NCBI RefSeq assembly: GCF_900199405.1
Contig: NZ_LT963430.1
Coordinates: 3,069,605 to 3,133,604 of the forward strand
Direction: 5' to 3'
Source of the DNA: Beduinella massiliensis
GTDB taxonomy: Bacteria; Bacillota; Clostridia; Christensenellales; Aristaeellaceae
DNA length: 64,000 nucleotides
Each line of letters opens with the position of its first letter. Positions within the stretch are counted from its first letter, which is position 1. The notes beneath the pieces are model-generated. The model made no database searches, was not told the DNA's origin, and was given only the letters and a program-made list of their open reading frames with translations. This document shows, piece after piece, positions 1 to 9,102 of this stretch. The position numbers and the translations under genes were made by a program.

Positions 1-1
1 C

Positions 2-460
2 ACCTGCTCCACGCTGTATCACGCGATCACAAACCAGAGAGCCAAGGCCGTGCTGCGCGTGCTCGACCACACTTCGATCTTCCTGCTGATCGCAGGCACC
101 TACACGCCCATCACCCTGGTGACGCTGCGCGGCCCCGTGGGCTGGACGATCTTCGCCGTCGTATGGTCCGCGGCGATTCTGGGCGTCGTGCTCAACGCGG
201 TCAGCATCGAGCGATTCAAGGTCTTTTCGATGATCTGCTACGTCGCGATGGGCTGGTGCGTGGTCTTCGCGTTCCCGCCGCTCTTCCGCGCGCTCGCGCG
301 GCCCGGCATCTACCTGCTCATCGCGGGCGGCGTCTGCTATACGGGCGGCATCGTCTTTTACGCGCTCCGGCGCCGCTACATGCATGGCATCTGGCATCTC
401 TTCGTGCTCGCGGGCGCTGTCTGCCACTATCTGTGCGTGCTGCTGTACGTGATCCTCTGA
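2..460 (+). CDS. Hemolysin III / PAQR-family membrane protein, 5' partial
   Basis: The reading frame is open from base 2 and ends at 460, so only the C-terminal 152 residues are present. The visible part begins with a TCSTLYH stretch, then has an LDHTSIFLLIAGTYTP motif, a hallmark of the hemolysin III (YqfA/PAQR-like) family, and about five hydrophobic segments. A conserved histidine near the end lies in the MHGIWHLFVLAGAVCHY region; family members are thought to use His and Asp residues to bind a metal. The protein is integral to the cytoplasmic membrane. Its physiological role in bacteria is poorly known, and the name does not prove haemolytic activity. The missing start lies upstream of the window. 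Confidence 0.9.
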   Translation, partial: TCSTLYHAITNQRAKAVLRVLDHTSIFLLIAGTYTPITLVTLRGPVGWTIFAVVWSAAILGVVLNAVSIERFKVFSMICYVAMGWCVVFAFPPLFRALARPGIYLLIAGGVCYTGGIVFYALRRRYMHGIWHLFVLAGAVCHYLCVLLYVIL

Positions 461-464
461 TCTG

Positions 465-473
465 TGGTATAAT
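465..473 (+). promoter_or_regulatory. Extended -10 promoter for the glycosyltransferase gene
   Basis: TG-G-TATAAT (extended -10) lies just after the stop codon of the upstream gene and about 50 bases before the start at 523. No good -35 box is visible 17 bases upstream, which is tolerated by extended -10 promoters. Confidence 0.55.
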
Positions 474-522
474 ACAAAAATCTGCACCGTGCGCAAAGCA
501 CAAATGCCTTGGAGGAATACAA

Positions 523-1473
523 ATGCTTTTATCCTTTGTGGTGCCCTGTTACAATGAAGAGGACAACGTAGCGCTCTTTTACAGCGAGGCTGTGCGCGTC
601 GTCCGCGAGAAGACCGACGACTTCGAGCTGATCTTCATCAACGACGGCTCCAAGGACGGCACGCTGAAAAAGCTGAAGGAAATCGCCGCCGCGAGCGACG
701 CGTGCGTCAAGGTCGTCAACTTCTCGCGCAATTTCGGCAAGGAAGCGGGCATCTACGCCGGACTTCACCACGCCAGCGGCGAGTACACCTGCATCATCGA
801 CGCGGACATGCAGCAGCGGCCGGAGGTCGCCATGGAAATGCTCGACTTCCTGCAAAGCAATCCGGATTACGACTGCGTCGCAGCCTTTCAGAAGGACCGC
901 AAGGAGAGCCGGCTGCTCACGTTCTATAAAAACGCGTTTTACAAGCTCATCAACCGCATGTCGGAGGTCGAATTCGTCTCCGGCGCGAGCGACTTTCGCA
1001 TGATGAACCGCAAGATGGTCGATGCGGTGCTCTCCATGAGCGAATACTACCGCTTCTCCAAGGGGCTCTTTTCGTTCGTCGGCTTCAACACCCACTTCAT
1101 GCCCTACGACGTGCAGCAGCGCGCGAACGGCACCTCAAAGTGGTCGTTTTGGAAGCTGTTCCAGTACGCCGTGGAGGGCATCGTCTCCTTCAGCACGGCG
1201 CCGCTTCGGCTGACAACCGTGCTGGGACTCATCTTTTCGGGCATCTCGTTCCTCTACCTGCTGGTCGTGGTGCTGCAAAAGCTGATCATCGGCATCGAGA
1301 TCGCAGGCTATCCCACGCTGGTCGCGCTGATATTGCTGCTGGGCGGCATTCAGCTCCTCGCCCTGGGCATCATCGGCGAATACCTCGCCCGCAACTACGT
1401 GGAAACCAAGCGCCGTCCGGTGTACATCGTGCGCGACGTCATCGAGAGCGAGAAGGAGAAACGCGTAAGTTAA
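523..1473 (+). CDS. Glycosyltransferase family 2, polyprenyl-phosphate sugar transferase type
   Basis: This 316-residue protein has an N-terminal GT-A fold of the GT2 family: SFVVPCYNEE at the start, INDGSKDGT near residue 40, and the metal/nucleotide-binding DAD at 93-95. Two hydrophobic hairpin segments follow at about 228-250 and 263-288, then a short basic tail. This layout matches DPM1/GtrB-like enzymes that move a sugar from UDP- or GDP-sugar to undecaprenyl phosphate at the inner face of the membrane, for later use in cell-wall polymer decoration. The start at 523 is supported by GGAGG eight bases upstream. The sugar and final acceptor cannot be read from the sequence. Confidence 0.92.
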   Translation: MLLSFVVPCYNEEDNVALFYSEAVRVVREKTDDFELIFINDGSKDGTLKKLKEIAAASDACVKVVNFSRNFGKEAGIYAGLHHASGEYTCIIDADMQQRPEVAMEMLDFLQSNPDYDCVAAFQKDRKESRLLTFYKNAFYKLINRMSEVEFVSGASDFRMMNRKMVDAVLSMSEYYRFSKGLFSFVGFNTHFMPYDVQQRANGTSKWSFWKLFQYAVEGIVSFSTAPLRLTTVLGLIFSGISFLYLLVVVLQKLIIGIEIAGYPTLVALILLLGGIQLLALGIIGEYLARNYVETKRRPVYIVRDVIESEKEKRVS

Positions 1474-1521
1474 AGGCAAAGGGGCGGTCCATGGCGGCCG
1501 CGGCACACGCTACATACAAGA

Positions 1522-1558
1522 CGGGGCTTCAAGGCGGAAAGACCGCCTTGAAGCCCCG
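1522..1558. terminator. Bidirectional Rho-independent terminator
   Basis: A perfect 16-bp stem (1522-1537 with 1543-1558) closes a 5-base AAAGA loop between two converging genes. A short pyrimidine run (CTTCTTT) follows on the + strand. Confidence 0.8.
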
Positions 1559-1563
1559 CTTCT

Positions 1564-3843
1564 TTACGCCTGTGCCCGCTTCGACGCGTCGTTCAGCGCC
1601 GCGACGATCGCCGGCAGCTTGCCGCGGTCGGCCTTATCGCCCGCAAACGCAAACGCCGCGCGCAGCGGCAGATCGCGCAGCATGGCCGCCGCCATCTCGC
1701 GCGTGCTTTCGCCCAGCGCCTCGCTGTTTTCACCGCCCAGCATCGCGCCGATGCCGTCGGTAAAGGGCTTTAGGATTTCGGCCGCGCCCGGAATCTTCAA
1801 TGCGTCGCCGAACGTCGTGTTTTCGTGCACGTGCACGGGCAGGCGGCGCGTCGCCTCGATCTCGACCCGCGCCTGCGCGCGGACGTCCGCGCTGGAAGCA
1901 GCCGCCAGCACCGCATAGGCGCCCGGCTCCACGAACCAGTCCGCGATCGCCGTCTCGTAATACGCAAACGCGCGCGGCGGCAGTTCTACGGTCACGGTCT
2001 TCGTCTCGCCCGGCTCCAGATAGACCTTTTCAAAGCCGCGCAGCTCCTTGACGGGCCGCGAAATCCCCGCGTGTGCCGGGGAGACGTAAAACTGCACGAT
2101 CTCCTTGGCCGCGACGCGGCCCGTATTCGTGACGTCCACGCTCGCCGTGAGCGTCTCGGTGTCCTTCATCTGCACCTTGTCCAGACGCAGATTCGCATAT
2201 TCAAACGTCGTATAGGTCAGCCCATGGCCGAACGGGAAGCGCACGTTGACCCCGCGCTTGTCGTAATAGCGGTAGCCGACGTAGATGCCCTCGCGGTATT
2301 CCACGGTGTCGCCGTCGCCCGGGAAGTTGAGATAAGAGGGATTGTCTTCCAGGCGCAGGGGGAACGTCTCCGCCAGCTTGCCGCAGGGGGACGCCTTGCC
2401 GAACAGCAGGTCCGCGACGGCGCCGCCGACCGCCTGACCGCCCAGGTACGCCTCCAGGATGGCGGGCACCTCGTCCGCCCATGGCATCTCGACCGGGGAA
2501 CCGTTGTGCAGCACGACGACCACGCGGCGCTGCACCTTAAGCACCTCACGGATGAGCTCGTTCTGGCAATCGGGCAGGCGCATGTGGGTTCGGTCGTAGC
2601 CCTCGGACTCAAAGCTGTCGGGCAGGCCCACGAACAGCACCGCCACGTCCGCCGCCTGCGCCGCGTTGACGGCGCGCAGGAGCAGCTCCGGCTCCGTGCG
2701 GTCTTCCTTTGTTCCGCAGCCCTGGGCATAGATGACGTCCGCGTACTCGGAGGCCGCCTCCATCGCGCAGGTCTCCTCGCTGGCGTTGATGTGCGAGCTG
2801 CCGCCGCCCTGATAGCGCGGGCGCTTGACGAACGGCCCGATGAACGCCACGCGGCGCGAGGCCGAAAGCGGCAGAAGGTTTCCGTCGTTTTTGAGCAGCA
2901 CCATGCTTTCCCGCGCCACCAGCCGGGCGAGGTTGTGGTGCGCCGCGCGGTCGAACACCGCCGTGCGGTCGCGGCCCTCGAAGTATCGGTACATCACCGT
3001 GAGGATGCGCTCCGCCGCGCGGTCGACGGCCGCCTCGGAAATGCGCGCCTCGCGCACGGCGCGCACGAGCGCCTCGTCGTTGTAGCTGCCGCTGGAGGGC
3101 ATCTCCAGGTCCAGTCCCGCCTCGACGCCCGCCACGTGGTCGTTGCACGCGCCCCAGTCGGTCACGGTGAACCCGTCAAAGCCCCATTCGTCCCGGAGAA
3201 TCCCGGTCAGCAGCCGTGGATTCTCGCTGGCATAGGTGCCGTTAATCCTGTTGTAAGAGCACATCACCGTCCAGGGGTGTCCGCCCTTCACCGCGCCCTC
3301 GAAACTTGCCAGATAGATTTCGCGCTGCGTGCGTTCGTCAACCCGCGCGTCCACGCTCATGCGGCGCGTCTCCTGGTTGTTGACGGCGAAGTGCTTCAGG
3401 CTGGTGCCCACGTTTCTGGACTGCACGCCGCGAATATGCGCCGCCGCCATTTCGCCGGACAGATACGGGTCTTCGGAAAAGTACTCGAAGTTGCGCCCGC
3501 ACAGCGGGGAACGCTTGATGTTCGCCGCCGGGCCCAGGATGACGCCCACGTCCTCAGCCTGGCACTCCTTGCCCAGCGCCTCGCCCACGCGGAAGAGCAG
3601 CTCCCGGTCAAAGGAACAGGCGAGTCCTGCCGCCGTCGGGAAGCAGACGGCCTTGATGCTGTCGTTGATGCCCAGGTGATCCGCGGACTGATCCTGCTTG
3701 CGCAGGCCGTGCGGCCCGTCGGAGACCATCATCTGGGGGATTCCCAGCCGCTCCACGGCCTTGGTATGCCAAAAATCCGCCCCGGAACAAAGCGACGCCT
3801 TTTCCTCCAGCGTCATTTCCTGTACGAGTTTGTGTACATCCAT
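1564..3843 (-). CDS. Beta-glucosidase, glycoside hydrolase family 3
   Basis: The 759-residue protein is a GH3 retaining exo-glycosidase. The N-terminal barrel carries MVSDGPHGLR near residue 40, NNQETRR near 155 and the nucleophile Asp229 in GFTVTDWG. The second alpha/beta domain and a fibronectin III-like domain (NTGRVAAKEIVQFYVSP) follow, with an extra C-terminal part of about 100 residues. There is no signal peptide, so it is probably cytoplasmic and cleaves imported oligosaccharides such as cellobiose or related beta-glucosides. Family members also include beta-xylosidases, and specificity cannot be decided here. It is monocistronic, with its own promoter and a terminator shared with the converging gene. 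Confidence 0.95.
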   Translation of the reverse strand: MDVHKLVQEMTLEEKASLCSGADFWHTKAVERLGIPQMMVSDGPHGLRKQDQSADHLGINDSIKAVCFPTAAGLACSFDRELLFRVGEALGKECQAEDVGVILGPAANIKRSPLCGRNFEYFSEDPYLSGEMAAAHIRGVQSRNVGTSLKHFAVNNQETRRMSVDARVDERTQREIYLASFEGAVKGGHPWTVMCSYNRINGTYASENPRLLTGILRDEWGFDGFTVTDWGACNDHVAGVEAGLDLEMPSSGSYNDEALVRAVREARISEAAVDRAAERILTVMYRYFEGRDRTAVFDRAAHHNLARLVARESMVLLKNDGNLLPLSASRRVAFIGPFVKRPRYQGGGSSHINASEETCAMEAASEYADVIYAQGCGTKEDRTEPELLLRAVNAAQAADVAVLFVGLPDSFESEGYDRTHMRLPDCQNELIREVLKVQRRVVVVLHNGSPVEMPWADEVPAILEAYLGGQAVGGAVADLLFGKASPCGKLAETFPLRLEDNPSYLNFPGDGDTVEYREGIYVGYRYYDKRGVNVRFPFGHGLTYTTFEYANLRLDKVQMKDTETLTASVDVTNTGRVAAKEIVQFYVSPAHAGISRPVKELRGFEKVYLEPGETKTVTVELPPRAFAYYETAIADWFVEPGAYAVLAAASSADVRAQARVEIEATRRLPVHVHENTTFGDALKIPGAAEILKPFTDGIGAMLGGENSEALGESTREMAAAMLRDLPLRAAFAFAGDKADRGKLPAIVAALNDASKRAQA

Positions 3844-3886
3844 ACGTTGTCCTCTCTTCCGTGCGACTTACGCGGCGCACAGCATC

Positions 3887-3915
3887 TTTATAATTGATGA
3901 AGAATTTCGATGCAA
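3887..3915 (-). promoter_or_regulatory. Sigma-A promoter of the GH3 gene
   Basis: On the minus strand TTGCAT (3915-3910) and TATAAA (3892-3887) are separated by 17 bases, about 45 bases upstream of the GH3 start codon. Confidence 0.65.
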
Positions 3916-3984
3916 TATGCCCGCTTTCCTCCTACAAAATTGTAAAAATCCGAAAAGGTTTTCGTGAAACGCTAAAATAAACGC

Positions 3985-4015
3985 GGCCCAGCGGAAGCAT
4001 CGCTTCCGCTGGGCC
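3985..4015 (-). terminator. Terminator of the molybdenum hydroxylase operon
   Basis: A perfect 14-bp GC-rich stem (3985-3998 with 4002-4015) with a 3-base loop lies 9 bases after the last stop codon. On the minus strand it is followed by the T-rich run GCGTTTATTTTAG. Confidence 0.85.
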
Positions 4016-4023
4016 GACGCCGC

Positions 4024-4521
4024 TTACGGCATGATCTTTGTGGGCGTGCCCGCGCCCGGCAGCACCCGCGAAAGCGCCTCGCGAATCTCCTGATAGCTCG
4101 TGCAGCGGCACAGGTTCGATTGCAGCCACTCCTCCGCCATGCACTCGTCCGCATCCGGGTGGCGCATCGAAAGCGCGTGACAGACCATCAGGAAGCCCGA
4201 CGTGCAGTAGCCGCACTGAAACGCCTGACAGTCCACGAACGCCTGCTGTATGGGCGCGTTTTGCAGCCCCTCCACCGTGGTGATCTCGTGACCTACGGCC
4301 TCCACCGCCAATACAAGGCAGCTCTTCACGGGCCAGCCGTCCATGATGACGGTGCACGCGCCGCAGTCGCCGTTCTTGCAGCCGATCTTCGGGCCCGTGA
4401 GGCCGAGCTGCTCGCGCAGCACGTCCACCAGCACGTCCGAAGGCCAGACAGCCGCCTCTCGCTCCTCGCCGTTGACGCGAAGGGTGATCAGGCTCCTTCC
4501 CGCGTAATGCTCCATGCTCAT
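4024..4521 (-). CDS. Molybdenum hydroxylase iron-sulfur subunit ([2Fe-2S], xanthine dehydrogenase family)
   Basis: This is a 165-residue small subunit with two [2Fe-2S] domains. The plant-type ferredoxin domain carries CKNGDCGACT near residue 48, and the helical domain has QCGYC and NLCRCTSY further on. It passes electrons between the molybdopterin and FAD subunits of xanthine dehydrogenase-like hydroxylases. Its start codon overlaps the stop of the FAD subunit by 4 bases (ATGA), so translation is probably coupled. It is the last gene of the operon. The length is normal for the family. The true substrate (a purine or another N-heterocycle) is not decided by this subunit. Confidence 0.95.
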   Translation of the reverse strand: MSMEHYAGRSLITLRVNGEEREAAVWPSDVLVDVLREQLGLTGPKIGCKNGDCGACTVIMDGWPVKSCLVLAVEAVGHEITTVEGLQNAPIQQAFVDCQAFQCGYCTSGFLMVCHALSMRHPDADECMAEEWLQSNLCRCTSYQEIREALSRVLPGAGTPTKIMP

Positions 4522-5348
4522 TCCCCCTCCAGCGTATTGATCGTGTCTTCCACCGTGTCGATGAACACCTTCGTGCGAAAATCTGCCTGCGCGCCCAGGT
4601 CCGCCAGCACGCCCGCGGGCGCCTGACCCGCCATCTGTTCGGCGCGCGCCCGCGCGCTCAGGCCCGTGTCATTCATCGTGCGCTCCATCTCCGCCGAACG
4701 GAACGGGAATTCGCAGTAGCCGGAGACGGCGATGCGCATCTGCCCGTCCACCTTCATGGCCGCGACGGTCACCAGCGGATAGCCGATCTTCTCCACCGCG
4801 ACCTTTTTGACGTGCACCCAGGGCGCCTGCAGGAACTTCGGCTCCACCGCCACCTGCGCCAGGAATTCGTCCTGCCCGCGCCGCAGGCGCTCCTGAAAGC
4901 CCTCCGCGATGGGCACGCGGCGCTCGCCCTGCGGTCCGCACAGCACGAGCGTCGCGTCCGCCAGCAGCAGCGGCAGCACCGCCTCGCGGTAGATGATCGT
5001 ACCGGAGAGATTGCCGCCCAGCGTGATGCGCACCTGGTTCGTGTGATCCGCGATGCGCGACGCCGTCGCGCCCAGCAGCGGAAAGGCGTTCGTCTCGTGC
5101 AGCGCGCTGAGCGTCACGCAGCCGCCCGCGATCAGCCTGCCGCCGTCCGTCTTGAGCACGGACAGCTCCGGGATCCCCTTCAGATCGATGACCGCCGTGG
5201 GGCGGATCGAGTCCATGCGCGCCATGGTGATGATCTCCGTGCCGCCGCCGTAGTATTGAGGCGTGCCGTTCTTGGCCGCCTCGCCGTAGGCCCAAACCGC
5301 CTCCTGAACCGTCTTCGGGCGGTAATATTCAAAAGGATGAGCGATCAT
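4518..5348 (-). CDS. Molybdenum hydroxylase FAD-binding subunit
   Basis: A 276-residue medium subunit. The FAD pyrophosphate-binding segment YYGGGTEIIT lies near residue 33, and the CO dehydrogenase flavoprotein C-terminal domain follows (PFRSAEMERT). The start at 5348 (MIAHPFEYYRP) is chosen because it overlaps the stop of the upstream molybdopterin subunit by 4 bases and matches the usual family N-terminus. The frame stays open far upstream, but that region is antisense to none and belongs to the large subunit in another frame. FAD receives electrons from the [2Fe-2S] clusters and passes them to NAD or another carrier. Confidence 0.94.
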   Translation of the reverse strand: MIAHPFEYYRPKTVQEAVWAYGEAAKNGTPQYYGGGTEIITMARMDSIRPTAVIDLKGIPELSVLKTDGGRLIAGGCVTLSALHETNAFPLLGATASRIADHTNQVRITLGGNLSGTIIYREAVLPLLLADATLVLCGPQGERRVPIAEGFQERLRRGQDEFLAQVAVEPKFLQAPWVHVKKVAVEKIGYPLVTVAAMKVDGQMRIAVSGYCEFPFRSAEMERTMNDTGLSARARAEQMAGQAPAGVLADLGAQADFRTKVFIDTVEDTINTLEGE

Positions 5349-7687
5349 GCCATCACCTCCCCTGCCTGATTGCCGCTTTGCAGCAGCCGCCACAGGCTCT
5401 CGTTCGTCGCAGGCAGCATGTCCACGTCCCTGCCTATCGCGCGCGACAGCGCGTTGCACAGCGCTGCCGGCATGCCGATGATGCCGTGCTCGCTGTAGGC
5501 GCGGTTGCCAAACGGCGCGTCGAGCTGGGGCGTCTCCACGAACTGCACCAGATACTGCGGCTCCTCGCCGATGCGCATGACCTTGTACGCCCGAAAGCTC
5601 GTCGAGAGGTTCTCGCATGCGGGACCGTAGTGCAGCGTCTCTTCCCGCGCGAGGGAGAGGCCCATGCTCATGCCGCCGCGCACCATGCCCTCGTAAGCCA
5701 TGGGGTCGATGACCCTGCCCACGTCCATCACCGTAGCCGCACGAATCAGGCGGTAGGAGCACTCGCGCCGGTCGAATTCCACCTCGACCATCTGCGCGCC
5801 GACCGTCCAGGCCGGGCCGGTCTTTCCCTTGCCGTTGTCCGGGGCGAGCGGCGTCAGGTGATTGAACACCGCGCCGCCGCGGCCCACGATCTGCCTGCCC
5901 ACGGTATTGCCGCCCGGATGCTTCAGCCCGAACGCCAGATCCTGAAAGCCGATGGCGAACTTGGGCTGGGCCTTGCAAAAGACGCGCTCCTCGCCAAAGT
6001 CCAGGTCGTCCTCCGGGCACCGCAGGGCGATGGCCGCCGTCTCCTTGAGCTGGCGGATCACATCCTCCGCCGCGGCCATGACCGCGCGCCCCACGAGGTA
6101 AGTGCTCATCGAGGCCACGGTCTTGTAGTACTCCGGCATCGTGCGCGTGTCCACCTCCAGCGTCACGTGCACCCGGTCGTAGCCCATGCGCAGCTTGTCC
6201 GCCAGCATCTGTGCGATGGCCGTCTGTCCGCCGGAGCCCATCTCCACCGCGCCGGTCACGAGGTTGACGCTGCCGTCGGAGTTAAAGGTGATGACGGCGC
6301 CCGCCGAGGCGTTGACGGGCGGGTTCGGCGTCTTCCAGAGGCAGGCGTAGCCCTTGGCACGCACCTTGCCGTCGCCGATGTCGATGAGATCCCCCTCGCC
6401 GGAACCCACAAGCTGAGAAAGCTTGTCGATGCAGGCCTCCAGGTTGCCGACGTTGGAGAGGGAAAGCTCCACCTGCGTAGGCGAGAGGTTGCCCGGGCGA
6501 ATGGCGTTCTTCCGTCTGAATTCGACCGGGCACATGCAAAGCAGGCCCGCAAGCGCGTCCATGGTGCGCTCCACGCAAAGCGTGAGGGACTCGTGCGAAA
6601 AGCCGCGGAAGGCCGTCACGTAGTTGTGGTTGGTGTACACGCAGATGCTGTCCACCGACAGGTTCTCGATGTTGTAGGGGCCCGTGCAGTCCACGGCGAT
6701 GGCCTTGGACATGTAGGGGCCGATCTCGGAATAGGCGCCCGTGTCCAGCCAATAGGTCATCTCGCCCGCGCAGAGCATTCCCTCAGCGGTCACGCCCAGC
6801 TTGATGTCCGCCTCCAGCGCAAGGCGCGAGGGCGCGGTGGTAAATTCGTCGGCGCGCGTATAGACGAGGCGCACGTTGCGCCCGCCCGCGGCGCGCGAGG
6901 CGACATAGGCGAGGATCTCGATCTGCACCGCCGACTTGCCGCCGAATCCGCCGCCGACCAGCGGCACGTCCACCCAAACCTTGCCCTCGTCCAGGTTGAA
7001 CATGTCCGAGAGCTGCTGCTTGATCTGGTAAGGCGACTGCGAGGAGGAGACGATGTGCACGCGCCCGTCGGGCAAAATCTCCGCCTGCGCCGCGTGCGTC
7101 TCCATCGAGGCATGAACGGAGGCGGGCAGCGAAAAGCGCTTGTGCGCGGTGTAGGCCGCGGCCTGCCAGCCCGCCTGCATGTCGCCCTTGCGCACCTTGT
7201 AGCTGGAGGCGATATTGGTGCCGGGCTCCGGGTACACGTCCTGAACCGGCGTCTCGTAATTGCCGAGCTGGCTGTGAATCACCGTCGCGTCCGGCGCGAG
7301 CGCATCCGCGACCGAACCCACGATCGGAAGCGCCTCGTATTCGACCTCGATCAGCTCCAGCGCGGCGGCGGCCTCCTGCTCTGTCTGCGCGACGACGATG
7401 GCAATCACCTCGCCGTAGCAGCGCACGCGGTCGGTCGCAATCGGCTGCCTGTCCTTGATGAGCACGCCGCCCCATATCGGCACGTCCAGCCCCGTGACGA
7501 CCGCCTTCACGCCCTTTGCCTGGCGCGCCTTGTCGACGTTCAGGCTCTTGATCATCGCGTGCGCCTGCGTCGAGGTAAGCAGCCTGGCATGCAGACTGCC
7601 CGGCCGCAGGATATCCGCGGTATAGCGCGCGCGGCCCGTGACCTTGTCGTAGGCCTCCTTGCGCGTAACGCTCTTCCCTACACTCAT
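5345..7687 (-). CDS. Molybdenum hydroxylase large subunit, molybdopterin-binding (xanthine dehydrogenase family)
   Basis: The 780-residue catalytic subunit has the N-terminal a/b hammerhead domain (VTGRARYTADI) and the molybdopterin-binding domain. Visible signatures are GGGFGGKSA, FRGFS and, near the C-terminus, a Glu in AYSEHGIIGMPAA at the position of the catalytic base. It hydroxylates a purine or similar N-heterocycle with water as oxygen donor. The three subunits are encoded in the order large, FAD, iron-sulfur with 4-bp overlaps, typical of a heterotrimeric enzyme. No XdhC-type maturation factor or selenium-dependent accessory gene lies next to it, so cofactor insertion genes must be elsewhere. 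Assignment to xanthine rather than another substrate is uncertain. Confidence 0.94.
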   Translation of the reverse strand: MSVGKSVTRKEAYDKVTGRARYTADILRPGSLHARLLTSTQAHAMIKSLNVDKARQAKGVKAVVTGLDVPIWGGVLIKDRQPIATDRVRCYGEVIAIVVAQTEQEAAAALELIEVEYEALPIVGSVADALAPDATVIHSQLGNYETPVQDVYPEPGTNIASSYKVRKGDMQAGWQAAAYTAHKRFSLPASVHASMETHAAQAEILPDGRVHIVSSSQSPYQIKQQLSDMFNLDEGKVWVDVPLVGGGFGGKSAVQIEILAYVASRAAGGRNVRLVYTRADEFTTAPSRLALEADIKLGVTAEGMLCAGEMTYWLDTGAYSEIGPYMSKAIAVDCTGPYNIENLSVDSICVYTNHNYVTAFRGFSHESLTLCVERTMDALAGLLCMCPVEFRRKNAIRPGNLSPTQVELSLSNVGNLEACIDKLSQLVGSGEGDLIDIGDGKVRAKGYACLWKTPNPPVNASAGAVITFNSDGSVNLVTGAVEMGSGGQTAIAQMLADKLRMGYDRVHVTLEVDTRTMPEYYKTVASMSTYLVGRAVMAAAEDVIRQLKETAAIALRCPEDDLDFGEERVFCKAQPKFAIGFQDLAFGLKHPGGNTVGRQIVGRGGAVFNHLTPLAPDNGKGKTGPAWTVGAQMVEVEFDRRECSYRLIRAATVMDVGRVIDPMAYEGMVRGGMSMGLSLAREETLHYGPACENLSTSFRAYKVMRIGEEPQYLVQFVETPQLDAPFGNRAYSEHGIIGMPAALCNALSRAIGRDVDMLPATNESLWRLLQSGNQAGEVMA

Positions 7688-7763
7688 GTTTGTCCCGCCC
7701 TTCCTGTGTCTTTCGACCCTAGTATGGGCATAAATGGAGGGACGTATGCCGCGGCCCTTTCAG

Positions 7764-7796
7764 AAAAAATGCGCGAGGCATGCGCTTCGCCCGCGC
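7764..7796 (-). terminator. Terminator of dinB
   Basis: On the minus strand GCGCGGGC pairs with GCC-T-CGCGC (one bulge) around a 9-base loop and is followed by ATTTTTTCTG. It lies about 20 bases after the dinB stop codon. Confidence 0.65.
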
Positions 7797-7817
7797 GTCA
7801 GGCGGCAGGTTTCCTCG

Positions 7818-9050
7818 TCAATCCCCCTCCGGCGCGTCCTCCTCTGTCCGCGCGTTGTCGCGACGCTCCATCGCGCGCCCCGTCGTGATCGCTTCCCGTC
7901 CGTACTTGCCGCGGATGCGGTCCATCGCCCGCTCCAGCCGCAGCTGGCGCGCGCGTTCCTCCCGGCTTTCCGCCTCGAAGAAGCTCACCTGCTCCTCCGC
8001 CTCACCGGTGCGCACGATCTGCTCCCCGGTGACGGTCAGCGTGCGGATCGCGCTGTAGGCGCTGCGGTTCTCCGTCAGCAGCGCGAGCGCCGCACGGGCG
8101 ATCTCCCGCGCTACGCAGGTCGGCGCGTCCAGGCGCCGCTGGCGCGAGATGCTCTTAAAGTCCGGATCCTTTACCTGCACCTGCACCACGCGGCAGAACA
8201 CGCCCTGGCGGCGAAGGCGCGTCGCCACGCTGTCCGCGAGCAGCGCGACCGCCCAGCGGATGTCCTCCGCGACCGAAAGGTCGTGCGAAAATGTCATGCC
8301 GTTTCCGATGCTCTTGATCTCACGCCTGTCGTAATACGAAGCGACGGGGCTCGATTCCAGACCGTTCGCGTAGTCGTAGAGCATCTCGCCTGCCTTGCCC
8401 ATACGCGAAGCGAGCAGCGCCCGGTCGCACCCTGCGAGGTCGCCGATGGTGCGAACGCGCAGGCCTAAAAGCGTGCGCTCCGCCGCGCGGCCGACGTACA
8501 GCAGGGCGGTCACGGGCAGCGGCCAGACGATCTCCCGATAGTTTTCGCGCGTAATGACCGTGGTCGCGTCCGGCTTTTTGTAGTCGCTTCCGAGCTTGGC
8601 GAAGACCTTGTTGTACGACACGCCGACCGAAATCGTCAGGTCCAGCTCTCGCTTGACCGCCTCCCGCAGCGCGTCGGCGATCGCCCTGCCGTCCCCGAAG
8701 AGGTGCCTGCTGCCCGTCACGTCCAGCCACGACTCGTCGATGCCGAAGGGCTCGATCAGGTCGGTGTACCGCTCGTAAAGCGCGTTGACCTTCCGGGAGT
8801 AATCCTCGTAGACGTCGTGGCGCGGCGGCACCAGCACGAGGCCCGGACACTTGCGCTGCGCCTGGCTCACCGTTTCCGCCGTCACGACGCCCGCGCGCTT
8901 GGCCAGCTCGTTCTTGGCCAGGATGATCCCGTGACGCGCCTTCGGGTCGCCCGCCACCGCCATGGGCACCGTGCGAAGCGAAGGGTCGCGGATGCACTCC
9001 ACGGAAGCGTAAAAGCCGTTCAGGTCACAATGCAGAATCGTCCTGTCCAT
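7818..9050 (-). CDS. dinB: DNA polymerase IV (Y-family translesion polymerase)
   Basis: A 410-residue Y-family polymerase. The palm carries Asp9 in ILHCDLNGFYASVE and the DES motif at 105-107 (GIDESWLD), the carboxylates that hold the catalytic metals. YNKVFAKLGSDYKKP and the thumb with a helix-hairpin-helix follow, then the little-finger domain. It copies past damaged bases with low fidelity. The start at 9050 is supported by GGGAGGAAG six bases upstream and gives the canonical MDRTILHCDLN start. A LexA-type SOS box lies about 53 bases upstream, so damage induction is likely. The C-terminal tail is acidic and charged; no clear beta-clamp peptide stands out. Confidence 0.95.
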   Translation of the reverse strand: MDRTILHCDLNGFYASVECIRDPSLRTVPMAVAGDPKARHGIILAKNELAKRAGVVTAETVSQAQRKCPGLVLVPPRHDVYEDYSRKVNALYERYTDLIEPFGIDESWLDVTGSRHLFGDGRAIADALREAVKRELDLTISVGVSYNKVFAKLGSDYKKPDATTVITRENYREIVWPLPVTALLYVGRAAERTLLGLRVRTIGDLAGCDRALLASRMGKAGEMLYDYANGLESSPVASYYDRREIKSIGNGMTFSHDLSVAEDIRWAVALLADSVATRLRRQGVFCRVVQVQVKDPDFKSISRQRRLDAPTCVAREIARAALALLTENRSAYSAIRTLTVTGEQIVRTGEAEEQVSFFEAESREERARQLRLERAMDRIRGKYGREAITTGRAMERRDNARTEEDAPEGD

Positions 9051-9102
9051 GCGTCTTCCTCCCCGCCGCGTAAAAAGCAAAAATCTACGTTTAAGTTCGA
9101 TG

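Noticed and set aside
1825-7888. Very long open frames on the + strand opposite the GH3 and molybdenum hydroxylase genes (690 and 836 codons)
   Set aside because: They run antisense to complete, motif-bearing genes, have odd compositions rich in His, Arg and Val, and no family signatures. They are a by-product of GC-rich codon use.
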